Assembly (NCBI GenBank): GCA_020048595.1 | Contig: JAIFMH010000086.1 | Span: 19,935-83,934, forward strand | DNA length: 64,000 nt | Origin: Bacteroidota bacterium | GTDB lineage: Bacteria > Bacteroidota > Bacteroidia > Bacteroidales > UBA4417 | Direction of reading: 5' to 3' | In this document: one piece after another, positions 36,082 through 45,114 of the stretch | Layout of the letters: each line of letters starts with the position of its first letter | Numbering within the stretch: position 1 is the first letter of the stretch | Notes under the pieces: model-generated | The model's input: the letters and a program-made list of their open reading frames with translations, nothing else | Databases searched by the model: none | Told to the model about the DNA's origin: nothing | Position numbers and translations under genes: made by a program

Positions 36082-38220
36082 TTATTTTATAGCCTGTTCC
36101 TTTAAAACTGAGATTTTATGTATCAGGGAATCCAGCTGAAATGTTCTGGTTAAAGGCTCTGCATTGGAGTACCATGTTGAAAAAATGCCGTGTTGTCCTT
36201 CGTACAAATATTTTTTTGCCTGGACTGCCTCATTATGAGCCATCTCAAGATTTTTAATCAGAATATCCTTTTTTGCCTGATTTTTATATGCAAAAACAAA
36301 GTGGTACAGTGTTTTACTTAAATGGGACATATAGTAGCTGTATATCCGAAGGTTGTCGTTAAAAAACGTTTGTTTATCCTTATCCAATTCAGACATCATT
36401 GCAGTACAACGTGCAGCTACAGATTCAAATTTGGGTAAAGTTTCTTCCATCCCATACAATAGGGCATCTACCTGGTTCTGACTTTTATTAAATTCATTAT
36501 CAATGCGAAATGTGCGGCCTTGAACACTCTCATAACCAATCTTGTGCAACGGATTCTTATTTAACTCCTCTTTTGAAGAATAAAACACTTCATAGATATG
36601 ATCGAATGCCCTCGCATACCTTAAATCCTGAAACAAGAACTGGCGTTCCATTCCCTCAAATTCGGATGCCTTGGGTTGCCAATATGAGTTGTAATAATCT
36701 TTGTATAGTTGTGCCACTTGCTTTGCATGTTTTGCACCAAAATACTGAGTACAATAATCCAGTATAAATTCGTCGGTGCTATAGCTATTATAATCCCATA
36801 GCATTTTTGCATTGGCCGATAATTCCATCACAAATTCTCTGACATTACCAGCATTAACTACGGAGAAATAGAGCGGTGATTTATTGTTGATGTACCGGTA
36901 ATTGAACTCCATTTTCCAGGGACCTTCGGCCGGAGCAACATGAGCTCCGGTTGAGGCAAATCCAAAATTCATATAATAACCCAGCTTAACAGGTTTTTCC
37001 GAATTAAAACTGACCAGATCGTCAAACGGATAGGGATCACGACGGGCGGCAACATAAGTCCAGATCATGTTTTCACTCTCTGGCGGCTTTAAATAACCAG
37101 CAGCCATTAATGAAGCAATTTCATCGTAAAAGGTAATACGTGTGTATGGATTAGGATTTCCCGTAACTTCTTTAATAATATCAAGTTGTGTCTGAAGCAT
37201 TTTGTTTATTACCGCTGCCCTGTCTTTATCACTTTCAGGAGCATCTTCAAAAACACTCCAGAAAGGCTGATCTACTTTTCCCCTGAACGCGATGGTCCAG
37301 AGGTTTTCAATCCCACTCTTTTTGACAGTTTCTGCATTGTACCTGAAGAAATCTTTAATAGCAGACTCATTCGCAAGTAATAACTTTGGAGCTTCCATAT
37401 TTCTGACATTTCCCCAATAGTCGTCCCAAGTTCCAAAGGAAGTATTAAGTCCTGATGTATGATGGGAAGTAATCACTAATCCATATTTGTCGATTAAATT
37501 GGCATAATTACTTACTTTATAACCCGGTTCAATGGTAGAATAAGTTTCAACAGTATTCAATTTAAGCCGTAGTGTTGTTTCAAGCCAAACATTCTCATTT
37601 TCCTTTGAAAGCTTTTTCCATGGATTGAAAAAATCCTGGTCGCCCGGTAAAATGCTCCGGTACCTCACCTGTGGCGATTTGAAGAAAATATCGAAATCAT
37701 CGGCAATTAATATCTCATCTTTTTTAACAGGAATCCACGAACTCCAATGGTGCAGGGGAGGTACATCAAGAATTTTTTCGGAGAAAGTGTAGATGGCATA
37801 AATTGTACCCCGGAGGTCATTTCCTTCAAGATAAATCCTATTATTCTCCGAATCAGCATATATCCGGTGAGATTCAAAACCATCGAGCTTCCTGACTTTA
37901 TCAAACGGTATGGCAAGATGCCCTGATGATCGGTTTACAATTACAATTTCCGGCTTTGAAATGTCAGCATCCATCTTATTTACAACGGATGGCTTTGTTC
38001 CCATAACACTCACAAAGTCTTTCAGAAAGGCATTAAGCGCGATCTTGAGAGGGCCATCTTCCTTATCAGAAAATACAATTGTCAGGTCATTTTTACTTAA
38101 TTTTATAACTTTTCCCTTCATCGGATTCGCATTCAGTGAAAAAGCAATAAGCTGAATTAAAATTACCAGCAAGAGTGATTTAATTCCCGAAAAATTGTTA
38201 GAGTTCATCCTATTTTTCAT
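36082..38220 (-). CDS. GH115-like glycoside hydrolase (putative alpha-glucuronidase)
   Basis: A 712-residue exported protein. A signal segment (SLLLVILIQLIAFSLNANP) is followed by an N-terminal alpha/beta domain of the alpha-glucuronidase/GH20-N type (KPEIVIVNRSS to GTIYAIYTFSEKILDVPPLHHWSSW). The barrel segment includes VRYRSILPGDQDFFNPWKK, LRLKLNTVETYS, ITFYDEIASLMAAGY, and YYMNFGFASTGAHVAPAEG then YFSVVNAGNVREFVMELSANAKMLWDYNS. The last two match the order and spacing of GH115 signature regions, which are normally HYHFDYVGGP-like and VNVGD-x-KP-x-E-like. It is shorter than most GH115 enzymes and lacks their C-terminal sandwich. GH115 removes alpha-1,2-glucuronic acid from xylan; here a glucuronyl branch on mannan is inferred. 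The assignment is moderate. Confidence 0.65.
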   Translation of the reverse strand: MKNRMNSNNFSGIKSLLLVILIQLIAFSLNANPMKGKVIKLSKNDLTIVFSDKEDGPLKIALNAFLKDFVSVMGTKPSVVNKMDADISKPEIVIVNRSSGHLAIPFDKVRKLDGFESHRIYADSENNRIYLEGNDLRGTIYAIYTFSEKILDVPPLHHWSSWIPVKKDEILIADDFDIFFKSPQVRYRSILPGDQDFFNPWKKLSKENENVWLETTLRLKLNTVETYSTIEPGYKVSNYANLIDKYGLVITSHHTSGLNTSFGTWDDYWGNVRNMEAPKLLLANESAIKDFFRYNAETVKKSGIENLWTIAFRGKVDQPFWSVFEDAPESDKDRAAVINKMLQTQLDIIKEVTGNPNPYTRITFYDEIASLMAAGYLKPPESENMIWTYVAARRDPYPFDDLVSFNSEKPVKLGYYMNFGFASTGAHVAPAEGPWKMEFNYRYINNKSPLYFSVVNAGNVREFVMELSANAKMLWDYNSYSTDEFILDYCTQYFGAKHAKQVAQLYKDYYNSYWQPKASEFEGMERQFLFQDLRYARAFDHIYEVFYSSKEELNKNPLHKIGYESVQGRTFRIDNEFNKSQNQVDALLYGMEETLPKFESVAARCTAMMSELDKDKQTFFNDNLRIYSYYMSHLSKTLYHFVFAYKNQAKKDILIKNLEMAHNEAVQAKKYLYEGQHGIFSTWYSNAEPLTRTFQLDSLIHKISVLKEQAIK

Positions 38221-38243
38221 ATTTGGTTTAGTAACCGGAATTT

Positions 38244-41200
38244 TTACATTTTTTCAAATCTTTTTGTAAAGTCTTCATCACGGTGTAAGTCTTCTAATGG
38301 TGATTGAAGCGGTATTGCATTACCTTCATCGCCAACACTCAAAGCAACAATGCGAACGAAACGTGAATTTGGCAGGGTGATGTTTGTGGCGCCTTCAGGT
38401 ATTTCAAGCCGGTATGAAAACAGGTAACTATATTCATAAAGCGCATCGCCGTCAGGCCTGTGATGGTGCGAAGCTGCCCATGCAATGCGTTGATCGCGGA
38501 TAAATGCCGGATGAATTGTTTTCAGATTATTTCGCATTGAATAGGATAATTCTGCAACATATCCTTCGAATTCACGGTTATCCCATAAGCCCATATAACC
38601 TGTCCAGCCACCTATGGTTAACGGGTATTCCTTTTCACCAACCTTAAAGATTACATCGGAATCGACATCAGCAGCAGCTAAAATGTGCAATACTTTTGTG
38701 CCTTCAGGAAAAGCAATACTTTGCCCTTTACATGCCACTGCATTAAAATCGCCCTCCTTACGTGAACCAATATCAAACAAAACGTTGCCCAGATGAACTG
38801 TATCACCAATCATTTCAGCCGGATAAGTTCCCCCCTTACCATCGAGACTACCCCGATAACCTTCATTTCTTGGAGTTCGATCTACGTATCCATCTTCGCG
38901 GTTGCTGTTAAAGCTAAAAATATCAGTCTCGTATTTAAGTTTTAAGGGTTGAGTTACAGCAGGCATCTTTTCCTCTCCTGATATCTTTAACAGAACAGTT
39001 TTTAGTTCATAAGGTGTAAAGTCCAAACTAAGCACATTCTTTTTCGTGGCAAGTTTTACGTTCAACGGGCGTTCAGCTCCATCAAGTTCTTCTGCGGCAA
39101 GAATTGGCACTGAAGCAGAAAGCATAACATCTTTGCACTCTTTTCCTGATAATTCCTGTAAACGCACTACAACACCCGAACCATCTTCAGCCATTTTAAC
39201 GGCTTGTATGTTTACCTGATCGCTATTGATATTTAGAAGAGAGAAAGAACTTGCCTTCCCTTTATGCTTTGGCACAGCAAAAGCTGCCGGACGCTGCTCA
39301 AAACGCATGGCTTCCCAGTGCGATTTACCTTCGCGCCAGTCGCCTTTATGGCCTGTAACAGAATAAGTAAACAGATGTCGTCCCCAATCCTGCCATCTCA
39401 TTTCACTCATAGTACCATCGTCCAGCACTTCCTGTTCACTATCCTTGGTATCCGGCCCATGAATTAAGGTAAGTCTTATGGTATGGTCGTCTACTTTGTC
39501 ACTCCCGTATTTTGCACCCGTAAGCAGTGAAACTCCATACGAACCTGATTTATCAGTTAAGTCTATCCAGGCATGATGAGGCACCTCATATTGCTTTTCG
39601 TTTCTATTACCGCGTTTGATAGTTCCCAAATCGAGGTTATAGGTTGCCTCAGGTGCTCCTGCCGTAAAGTGGAATGCAGCCTTCAACAGAGTCCCGCGAC
39701 TTTTCCAATCTATAAGGTTTGCTGTTTCCACGCGGCTTCCATCGGCTCCTGCCGAAAGTCTTATTCGTTGAGTGATTTTTGAACCTTCGTTCTCCCTGAT
39801 TACTTCAACAGCAACCCTGACAGGACCTTCCTCAATAACTTTAACTGAGATAGAATTCGATGCTACGCTTCGTGCAGGTTGTTTTATATCTTTCCAGTAG
39901 ATACGCCATGCCGGCTTGGTATCCGGAAAGTCTTCCCCAAATTCAAGTTGTATAGGTTTTTCAAGTAATTCTTTATTAATTCTTTTATCGAATATACTTG
40001 CTACGTCGCCGTTGGCATCTATGGTTACTTTAAAATTACTGTTTTCCAAAAAGTCTTTATGAACAACTAATTCTGAATTTTTAATCTGTGTTTTTTCCTG
40101 GCGAATTGAATAAACAGCTGCTCCAACAGGAGGAAGATCAGCCAGAAATAAAATTCGTCTTTTCCCATCAAATCCTGCTGTAATCTGCGAAGGGACTTCT
40201 TTCCCTTTTGAATCAAATACTGCAAGAGATTCCGCATTTACCAGTTCTTCAGGAAGAAAGGCTTCGACATGATCTTTACGTGAAATGGAAAGCGGATTAA
40301 GCACAACTACTGGTACTCCCGGAACATCGGTATTGAGGGCCCTTGCCAAAGTGCCAACTGCATCCTGATATACTCCGGCAAATCGGTTCAGGGCAATAAT
40401 TCCATCGTTCCAGCCTTGTTCGTAGGCTTTGGGGATGCTGGTTCCGGGCAGGTTATCATGAAACTGATTACGAAGCATTAATCCCCAGGCATCATTCAGC
40501 GTGACGTAAGGATATTCAGCCCCATTTAACAGGTGGGCGGCAACGGCTGCACGCTCGCTGGCATCAGCCAACAGTTCAGCATCGCGGTTTAATTTCTTTG
40601 TATAGGCCTGTGATGAAAGTACTCCGGTTGAATGTTTTATAAGCAAAAGATCCTTATTCCAGGTTGGAAATTTTTCAGCCTGTTCATCTGTTATGGCCCT
40701 AAACATAAGGTCAGCCTGCCCGGCAACAACACTAACAGGACCTTTTGTTTCCTGAGCTTTTTTAAGTGTTTCGAGTGAAACTTTTTGAACTACGCCACCG
40801 CGGTCGGCATTGTTTTGATCACCTCCGCCAATGTAGAAATAGTCAATTGGAAGGCCGCTAACCGCTCTGTTCTTTTCCAAACGCGCCAGTGTCTCTTCGT
40901 GGGTGGAGTAAACTTGCTCATGTCCTTCAGCATAGTTGCCGGCATTTAGTGCAGCAATTACTGATTTTCCGTCGGGTCCAATCCACCGGCCTACATTGAA
41001 CGGAATTCCGTTAGCTGATTCCCATGTTAACTTTTGGGTTGAGAATCCGCGAATTCCACAGTGATTTAAAACAGAGGGCAACGAATATGGAAATCCGAAA
41101 CAGTCGGGAAGCATAAATTCGCGACTCTCTTTTCCGAATTCATTTTTAAAATACTGATAGCCCATTAGAATTTGACGTACCATAGATTCCGTTGACGGAA

Positions 41201-41630
41201 CATTAACATCATTTTCAACCCATGAGCTGCCGCTTGGGTACCATCGACCCGCCGCAACCCATTCTTTAAGTTCTGCATATTTTTCAGGATAATACTCACG
41301 CATCATCTGATAACGACTTGCTCCTGACCAGTTAAATACATAATTTGGGTATTCCTCAAAAGCCTTAAAGTTATCATCCAGGGTATTTTTCAAAAAATCA
41401 CGGATTACTTGTGGGTAAGACCAGCGCCACATGTCGTCGAGATGCGTATAGGGCACTGCAAACAAGGTTGGCCGGGTAATGTCAATTGACTTGGGATCAA
41501 TCGGCTTTACAACAACTTTTATCGGGTTGTTATTTTGTGCAAAGGTGGCTATCGCCAGCAGACAATTAAAGACACAAGCTATAGGAATGGCCTTTGTTAG
41601 ACTGTAATTAGTTAAGAATTTTATATTCAT
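38244..41630 (-). CDS. GH38-family alpha-mannosidase
   Basis: A 1128-residue exported enzyme with a signal peptide ending near residue 31 (IATFAQ). GH38 enzymes are zinc-dependent retaining alpha-mannosidases. The zinc-binding motif is in VPYTHLDDMWRW (His63, Asp65), and the catalytic nucleophile is Asp176 in LPDCFGFPYSLPSVL. NQFHDNLPGTSIPKAYEQGW is the usual end of the catalytic domain. Middle-domain and C-terminal beta-sandwich regions follow, plus about 180 extra C-terminal residues (from KLKYETDIFSFNSNREDGY) that form an additional sandwich. The HxD motif appears as H-L-D rather than the common H-x-D-P-G-W, a known variant. It lies between GH115-like and GH71/99-like genes. Confidence 0.94.
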   Translation of the reverse strand: MNIKFLTNYSLTKAIPIACVFNCLLAIATFAQNNNPIKVVVKPIDPKSIDITRPTLFAVPYTHLDDMWRWSYPQVIRDFLKNTLDDNFKAFEEYPNYVFNWSGASRYQMMREYYPEKYAELKEWVAAGRWYPSGSSWVENDVNVPSTESMVRQILMGYQYFKNEFGKESREFMLPDCFGFPYSLPSVLNHCGIRGFSTQKLTWESANGIPFNVGRWIGPDGKSVIAALNAGNYAEGHEQVYSTHEETLARLEKNRAVSGLPIDYFYIGGGDQNNADRGGVVQKVSLETLKKAQETKGPVSVVAGQADLMFRAITDEQAEKFPTWNKDLLLIKHSTGVLSSQAYTKKLNRDAELLADASERAAVAAHLLNGAEYPYVTLNDAWGLMLRNQFHDNLPGTSIPKAYEQGWNDGIIALNRFAGVYQDAVGTLARALNTDVPGVPVVVLNPLSISRKDHVEAFLPEELVNAESLAVFDSKGKEVPSQITAGFDGKRRILFLADLPPVGAAVYSIRQEKTQIKNSELVVHKDFLENSNFKVTIDANGDVASIFDKRINKELLEKPIQLEFGEDFPDTKPAWRIYWKDIKQPARSVASNSISVKVIEEGPVRVAVEVIRENEGSKITQRIRLSAGADGSRVETANLIDWKSRGTLLKAAFHFTAGAPEATYNLDLGTIKRGNRNEKQYEVPHHAWIDLTDKSGSYGVSLLTGAKYGSDKVDDHTIRLTLIHGPDTKDSEQEVLDDGTMSEMRWQDWGRHLFTYSVTGHKGDWREGKSHWEAMRFEQRPAAFAVPKHKGKASSFSLLNINSDQVNIQAVKMAEDGSGVVVRLQELSGKECKDVMLSASVPILAAEELDGAERPLNVKLATKKNVLSLDFTPYELKTVLLKISGEEKMPAVTQPLKLKYETDIFSFNSNREDGYVDRTPRNEGYRGSLDGKGGTYPAEMIGDTVHLGNVLFDIGSRKEGDFNAVACKGQSIAFPEGTKVLHILAAADVDSDVIFKVGEKEYPLTIGGWTGYMGLWDNREFEGYVAELSYSMRNNLKTIHPAFIRDQRIAWAASHHHRPDGDALYEYSYLFSYRLEIPEGATNITLPNSRFVRIVALSVGDEGNAIPLQSPLEDLHRDEDFTKRFEKM

Positions 41631-41677
41631 GTATTTTTTTTAACCTCACAAAAACTTCGTTTGATTTAAGGGAAAAT

Positions 41678-42937
41678 TTATTTTCTTTCCGGCATCTTTT
41701 TCGAAAAAGGAATTTCGCCACGCAGCATTTTACCTGCCATGCCCGTTAACCACAAATAATGATCGGATGGAACCTCTTTTTCAATAGGAACAAAAACACT
41801 TTTTCCAACCGGAACGTTATGCGCACATTTCATGATGGCAGTACCTTCATCAATTTCATCGAACATGGCAACATAGATCATTTCAGCTCCACTCTCAAGT
41901 GCGCCGGCAATTTGCTTCCAGTAAAATTCACCTTTGTTCCTTGGAATTTTGTCTGATTTGTCATCTTTCATGTTGTGCCAGGAGAAGCCGGGATAAACAG
42001 TTGGGGCATAGGATTTCCCATTTTCTTTGCACCATTTCACATCATCAATAATATTCTCCTGACGGTAAGCTTCGTAATTTCCCTCGTTATAACGCCCGAC
42101 CAACCAGGGATGAACAACGTCTGCCTGTTTGATGGCATCATGCAAACGTGGGTCGCCTTTTGTATCCGATCCAAGGGTTCTCCAGCGCGACGGGATTCCC
42201 AAATGAATGGAACAACCGCCATATATAGGATCGTTTTTGAAAAAATCCATGATATCAAATATTTCAGGGATGTGACCAGATTCCCTTGTTCCGGCGCTTA
42301 TTCCCCAAAAAGCAACTAAAGGTTTATTATTATGAAAAAGGTAGGTTGTTTTCTTCCCCTGGTTTGTGAGTTTCAGGTCGTCAACCAGATGTTTCCAATC
42401 CGCTATCACCAGTTTGTATTTGCTGTCATCCATACTGCCAATATCGTACATCAAACAAATAGCAATTCCATATTTAGTAGCAGCTTTTATAGCCGAAGCC
42501 ATGACTTTGTCGTTATGATTTAGTCTTTCCTTGCTTGTAAGAACAGAGAAGAACCTTTGCATAAACACGCCATCAATCCCGTACTGTTTCATCCATTTAA
42601 AATGCAAATCAACGGTACTTTCATCGTAAGAGCTAAAAACATAGGCAGGAGAACCATCCGCGAACTTAAACGGTGTTTTGTATTTCACCTTGTACTCATC
42701 CATTTCAGGCCAGTTATCGAATTTACAACTTCCGTCTTCGAATTTGTTATTTAAAGCGTAGTGGGTCCAACCCCTTTGGGCGCCATCGCCCTCACAATTA
42801 AACCAGCCCTGATAACCAGCCATAACAAGCCCTTTATAACTCATGTATTTACTTTTTGGAGCATGTTTAGTTTGGGCTGAAATATGAATACTGAATAAGA
42901 GCATAAATAGTCCTGTTAAAAACAGTTTGTCCTTCAT
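41678..42937 (-). CDS. GH71/GH99-like glycoside hydrolase (putative endo-alpha-mannosidase)
   Basis: A 419-residue exported TIM-barrel enzyme. The hallmark start is VMAGYQGWFNCEGDGAQRGWTHYAL; later YDESTVDLHFKWMKQYGIDGVFMQRF, PLVAFWGIS and YVAMFDEIDEGTAIMK (candidate catalytic acids) fit the GH71/99-like group. GH99 enzymes are endo-acting on alpha-mannosides with substituted mannose, and GH71 on alpha-1,3-glucan. With GH38 and GH92 next door, mannan is the more likely target. The chosen start (42937) gives a clear signal peptide (KDKLFLTGLFMLLFSIHISAQ); an upstream in-frame ATG at 42973 adds 12 residues of poor signal character. The 85 bases upstream are AT-rich and contain ATTAATAAAT near 42983. 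Confidence 0.86.
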   Translation of the reverse strand: MKDKLFLTGLFMLLFSIHISAQTKHAPKSKYMSYKGLVMAGYQGWFNCEGDGAQRGWTHYALNNKFEDGSCKFDNWPEMDEYKVKYKTPFKFADGSPAYVFSSYDESTVDLHFKWMKQYGIDGVFMQRFFSVLTSKERLNHNDKVMASAIKAATKYGIAICLMYDIGSMDDSKYKLVIADWKHLVDDLKLTNQGKKTTYLFHNNKPLVAFWGISAGTRESGHIPEIFDIMDFFKNDPIYGGCSIHLGIPSRWRTLGSDTKGDPRLHDAIKQADVVHPWLVGRYNEGNYEAYRQENIIDDVKWCKENGKSYAPTVYPGFSWHNMKDDKSDKIPRNKGEFYWKQIAGALESGAEMIYVAMFDEIDEGTAIMKCAHNVPVGKSVFVPIEKEVPSDHYLWLTGMAGKMLRGEIPFSKKMPERK

Positions 42938-43022
42938 GGTGTATGTTTTGAGAATAAAAGTACCTGTGGGCATATAATTTTTAATTAATAAATGATTAAC
43001 CGGATTAACAGATTAAAAAAGA

Positions 43023-44120
43023 TTACGATTTTAAACCGGCATTACAATTTATACGCAAATATTCAAAGCTTTTTAACAGCTCCGATTGCTGAAGTTCAAT
43101 ATCAAAATTTTTCTGGGTTATTCCTGCAGGAGGATTTTTGATTTCCTGTGGCTTTCCATTTTTTGCAAGATTTAGAAAAACTATAATGCCAGCTGCAGAG
43201 AGATTTGGGAAACCTTTCCAGAATTCGGGCTTTAAAAAAGGAGTCGGTCGTGCCGAGTTTGAAATGGTCTCCACATGAAGTGGGACTCCCGGGCATAATT
43301 CAGCCATCGTTTTTGAATAAAGTGGGTAGTCCAATATTCCTTCGCCGATAGCCATTCCCTGAAATGTGGCACCTTCCTGGGTTTCCCAAATGGCAACATC
43401 GCGCACGCTGGTACAAACTATGGTTGACCCCAATATCTTTAATGCCTCCATAGGATCTTCCATTGCCCAGAGTGCATTTGCCGGGTCGAATAGTGAACCG
43501 CAAATGTCAGTTCCGGTTTCATTAATAAGAGCCAACAATTCTTCTGAACGAAGGTCGCCGGCATGGTTTTCAAAAGCAAATTTAACCCCGGCATCTAAAG
43601 CTGCCTGGCGAAGCGACTTCATTACTTTTATCACAGCTTCCATGTGTGCTTCAATTCCGCCATCCATATAGCGGTCATCAATACCACCGATACGTACACC
43701 AACTATTGGAGAACCAACAGCTGCTGCAACGCGAATCCCCTCACTCAATAAAGTCCCGGCATTTCCATAATTTGAAGAGAAACTTTTAGATTTTTCGCTG
43801 ATGCTTCCGGCTCCGATATAAATACTGATATCGTTATCTCTGGCCATTTTACTTAAAAGGGAAAGATATTCAGGCTCTAGACTATCAAGCGGTTGAAGGG
43901 TATTCAGTAAAACTGAATCGAGCTTTTGTTTTATGGCATATTCTGTGAGTTGTTGAGCATTAAAATTCATCCCCCGAAGAGAATGATTACACAATCCCAA
44001 CGGAATTCTTGCGGATTCGGATGGCTTATTTTTCAAAAATTCAATTGAAGCAAAAGCGGGAAATGATTGCATTGCTAACGCACCCAATCCGGCTATTTTT
44101 GTAAAATCACGTCGTTTCAT
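43023..44120 (-). CDS. Exported sugar isomerase/epimerase-like TIM-barrel protein
   Basis: A protein of about 365 residues with xylose-isomerase/AP-endonuclease-2-type TIM-barrel features: LNTLQPLDSLEPEYLSLLSKMARDNDISIYIGAGS, AAAVGSPIVGVRIGG, VKFAFENHAGDLRSEELLALINE (Glu metal ligand) and GSLFDPANALWAMEDPMEAL (Asp ligand). PLHVETISNSARP carries a further Glu. The N-terminus MKRRDFTKIAGLGALAMQSF is a twin-arginine-like signal, so it should work outside the cytoplasm. In Bacteroides, exported members of this fold act with Gfo/Idh/MocA enzymes on 3-keto glycosides. The ATG at 44120 begins the RRDF signal; another ATG lies 9 bases upstream (44129). Confidence 0.85.
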   Translation of the reverse strand: MKRRDFTKIAGLGALAMQSFPAFASIEFLKNKPSESARIPLGLCNHSLRGMNFNAQQLTEYAIKQKLDSVLLNTLQPLDSLEPEYLSLLSKMARDNDISIYIGAGSISEKSKSFSSNYGNAGTLLSEGIRVAAAVGSPIVGVRIGGIDDRYMDGGIEAHMEAVIKVMKSLRQAALDAGVKFAFENHAGDLRSEELLALINETGTDICGSLFDPANALWAMEDPMEALKILGSTIVCTSVRDVAIWETQEGATFQGMAIGEGILDYPLYSKTMAELCPGVPLHVETISNSARPTPFLKPEFWKGFPNLSAAGIIVFLNLAKNGKPQEIKNPPAGITQKNFDIELQQSELLKSFEYLRINCNAGLKS

Positions 44121-44235
44121 AGGGAACATATTATAGTTGGTTATAAAAAATAATGCTGCCAGAGTGTAATCCTGATGTTTCGGAACGAAACTTCATTTCG
44201 ATACGCTTGAAGAAGGATATGGCATTTAAGTTAAA

Positions 44236-45114
44236 TTACTGATCAAATGTCAGATCCCGTCCCCAAACTTCCACTTCAACCCACGAACACCATTTATTCT
44301 CATTCTCCATTAAATCAGTAAAATGCACCCAGGATGTCAAATGTTTGCTTATTTTGATTTCCTGAGGCAAAGCTGTTTTTTCAATTTTTATTTTTTCGGA
44401 CGTTCCATCAGAGAAATTAATAACAGCTTCATTCCAGTAGCTATCGTGCATGTCATAGTATTGAGCCCGGTTTACAATGATAAGTTTGTCCACTTCAACA
44501 GCTTTTCCAAAATCAATTTTGAACCATAAATCATCGCGTATGTCAGGTCCCCAGGCTTGGTAAGGCCATTTACCATGTTTCGAATTGGATTTATAACCAT
44601 CGATGGCGTTTCGGGCAGCATAAAAACTTTCGTTGCGACACTCGCTGTTTGAAGTAGCGTGCGGATAATAATCTGTTTCACCCCGAATGTCGAATGAATT
44701 CAGTGCCAGATTTCGATAGGCTGACCATTCCTTCTTTGAACAAATACGAACCTTTATTTGGTGTTTCGTCTCCGAAAAACTTTCCTCCGGATAATTCTTT
44801 CCATTTTCGTGAAAAGGTATTCGAAATGTAAAACGCCCATTTGGTGCATAAACATAACACCCTGGAATATTCTTGTCGAACTGAACCAATAAATTTTTGG
44901 CTCCTTCAACGACTATATAATCACCTTCCTGGAATTCTCTGTCTATAGTCAGATTAACTTCGCCTGTTAAATCCAATGAATTAGATTCTTGTTCTGCAAT
45001 AAGGACCTGGCTGGCATCGAAAGCCCTAATACTTAAACTGGCAGCCTGACTGTTGAACCCATACAAAATCAGAATGACTGTGTAAATGAAATATGTTGCA
45101 GGTATGCTTTTCAT
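44236..45114 (-). CDS. Exported F5/8 type C (discoidin)-like carbohydrate-binding protein
   Basis: A 292-residue exported protein with a signal peptide ending near residue 25 (GFNSQAA). The N-terminal half is a beta-rich domain (LTIDREFQEGDYIVVEGAKNLLVQFD). The C-terminal half, from RNLALNSFDIRGETDYYPHATSNSECRN to the end, has the F5/8 type C-like pattern: ARNAIDGYKSNSKHG, LWFKIDFGKAVEVDKLIIVNRAQYYDMHDSYW and WVEVEVWGRD. Such domains bind glycans; no enzymatic domain is attached. Its start codon overlaps the stop of the GH88/105 gene by one base (TAATG), which implies translational coupling with that enzyme. Confidence 0.82.
   Translation of the reverse strand: MKSIPATYFIYTVILILYGFNSQAASLSIRAFDASQVLIAEQESNSLDLTGEVNLTIDREFQEGDYIVVEGAKNLLVQFDKNIPGCYVYAPNGRFTFRIPFHENGKNYPEESFSETKHQIKVRICSKKEWSAYRNLALNSFDIRGETDYYPHATSNSECRNESFYAARNAIDGYKSNSKHGKWPYQAWGPDIRDDLWFKIDFGKAVEVDKLIIVNRAQYYDMHDSYWNEAVINFSDGTSEKIKIEKTALPQEIKISKHLTSWVHFTDLMENENKWCSWVEVEVWGRDLTFDQ

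Noticed and set aside
36082..38220. Assignment of the GH115-like protein to GH67
   Set aside because: GH67 enzymes are of similar size, but the VVNAGN-like region and barrel order fit GH115 better.
10851..44177. 12-base match GTAATCCTGATG in two spacers (10851-10862 and 44166-44177)
   Set aside because: Short, flanks differ in spacing, and chance similarity in AT-rich spacers cannot be excluded.
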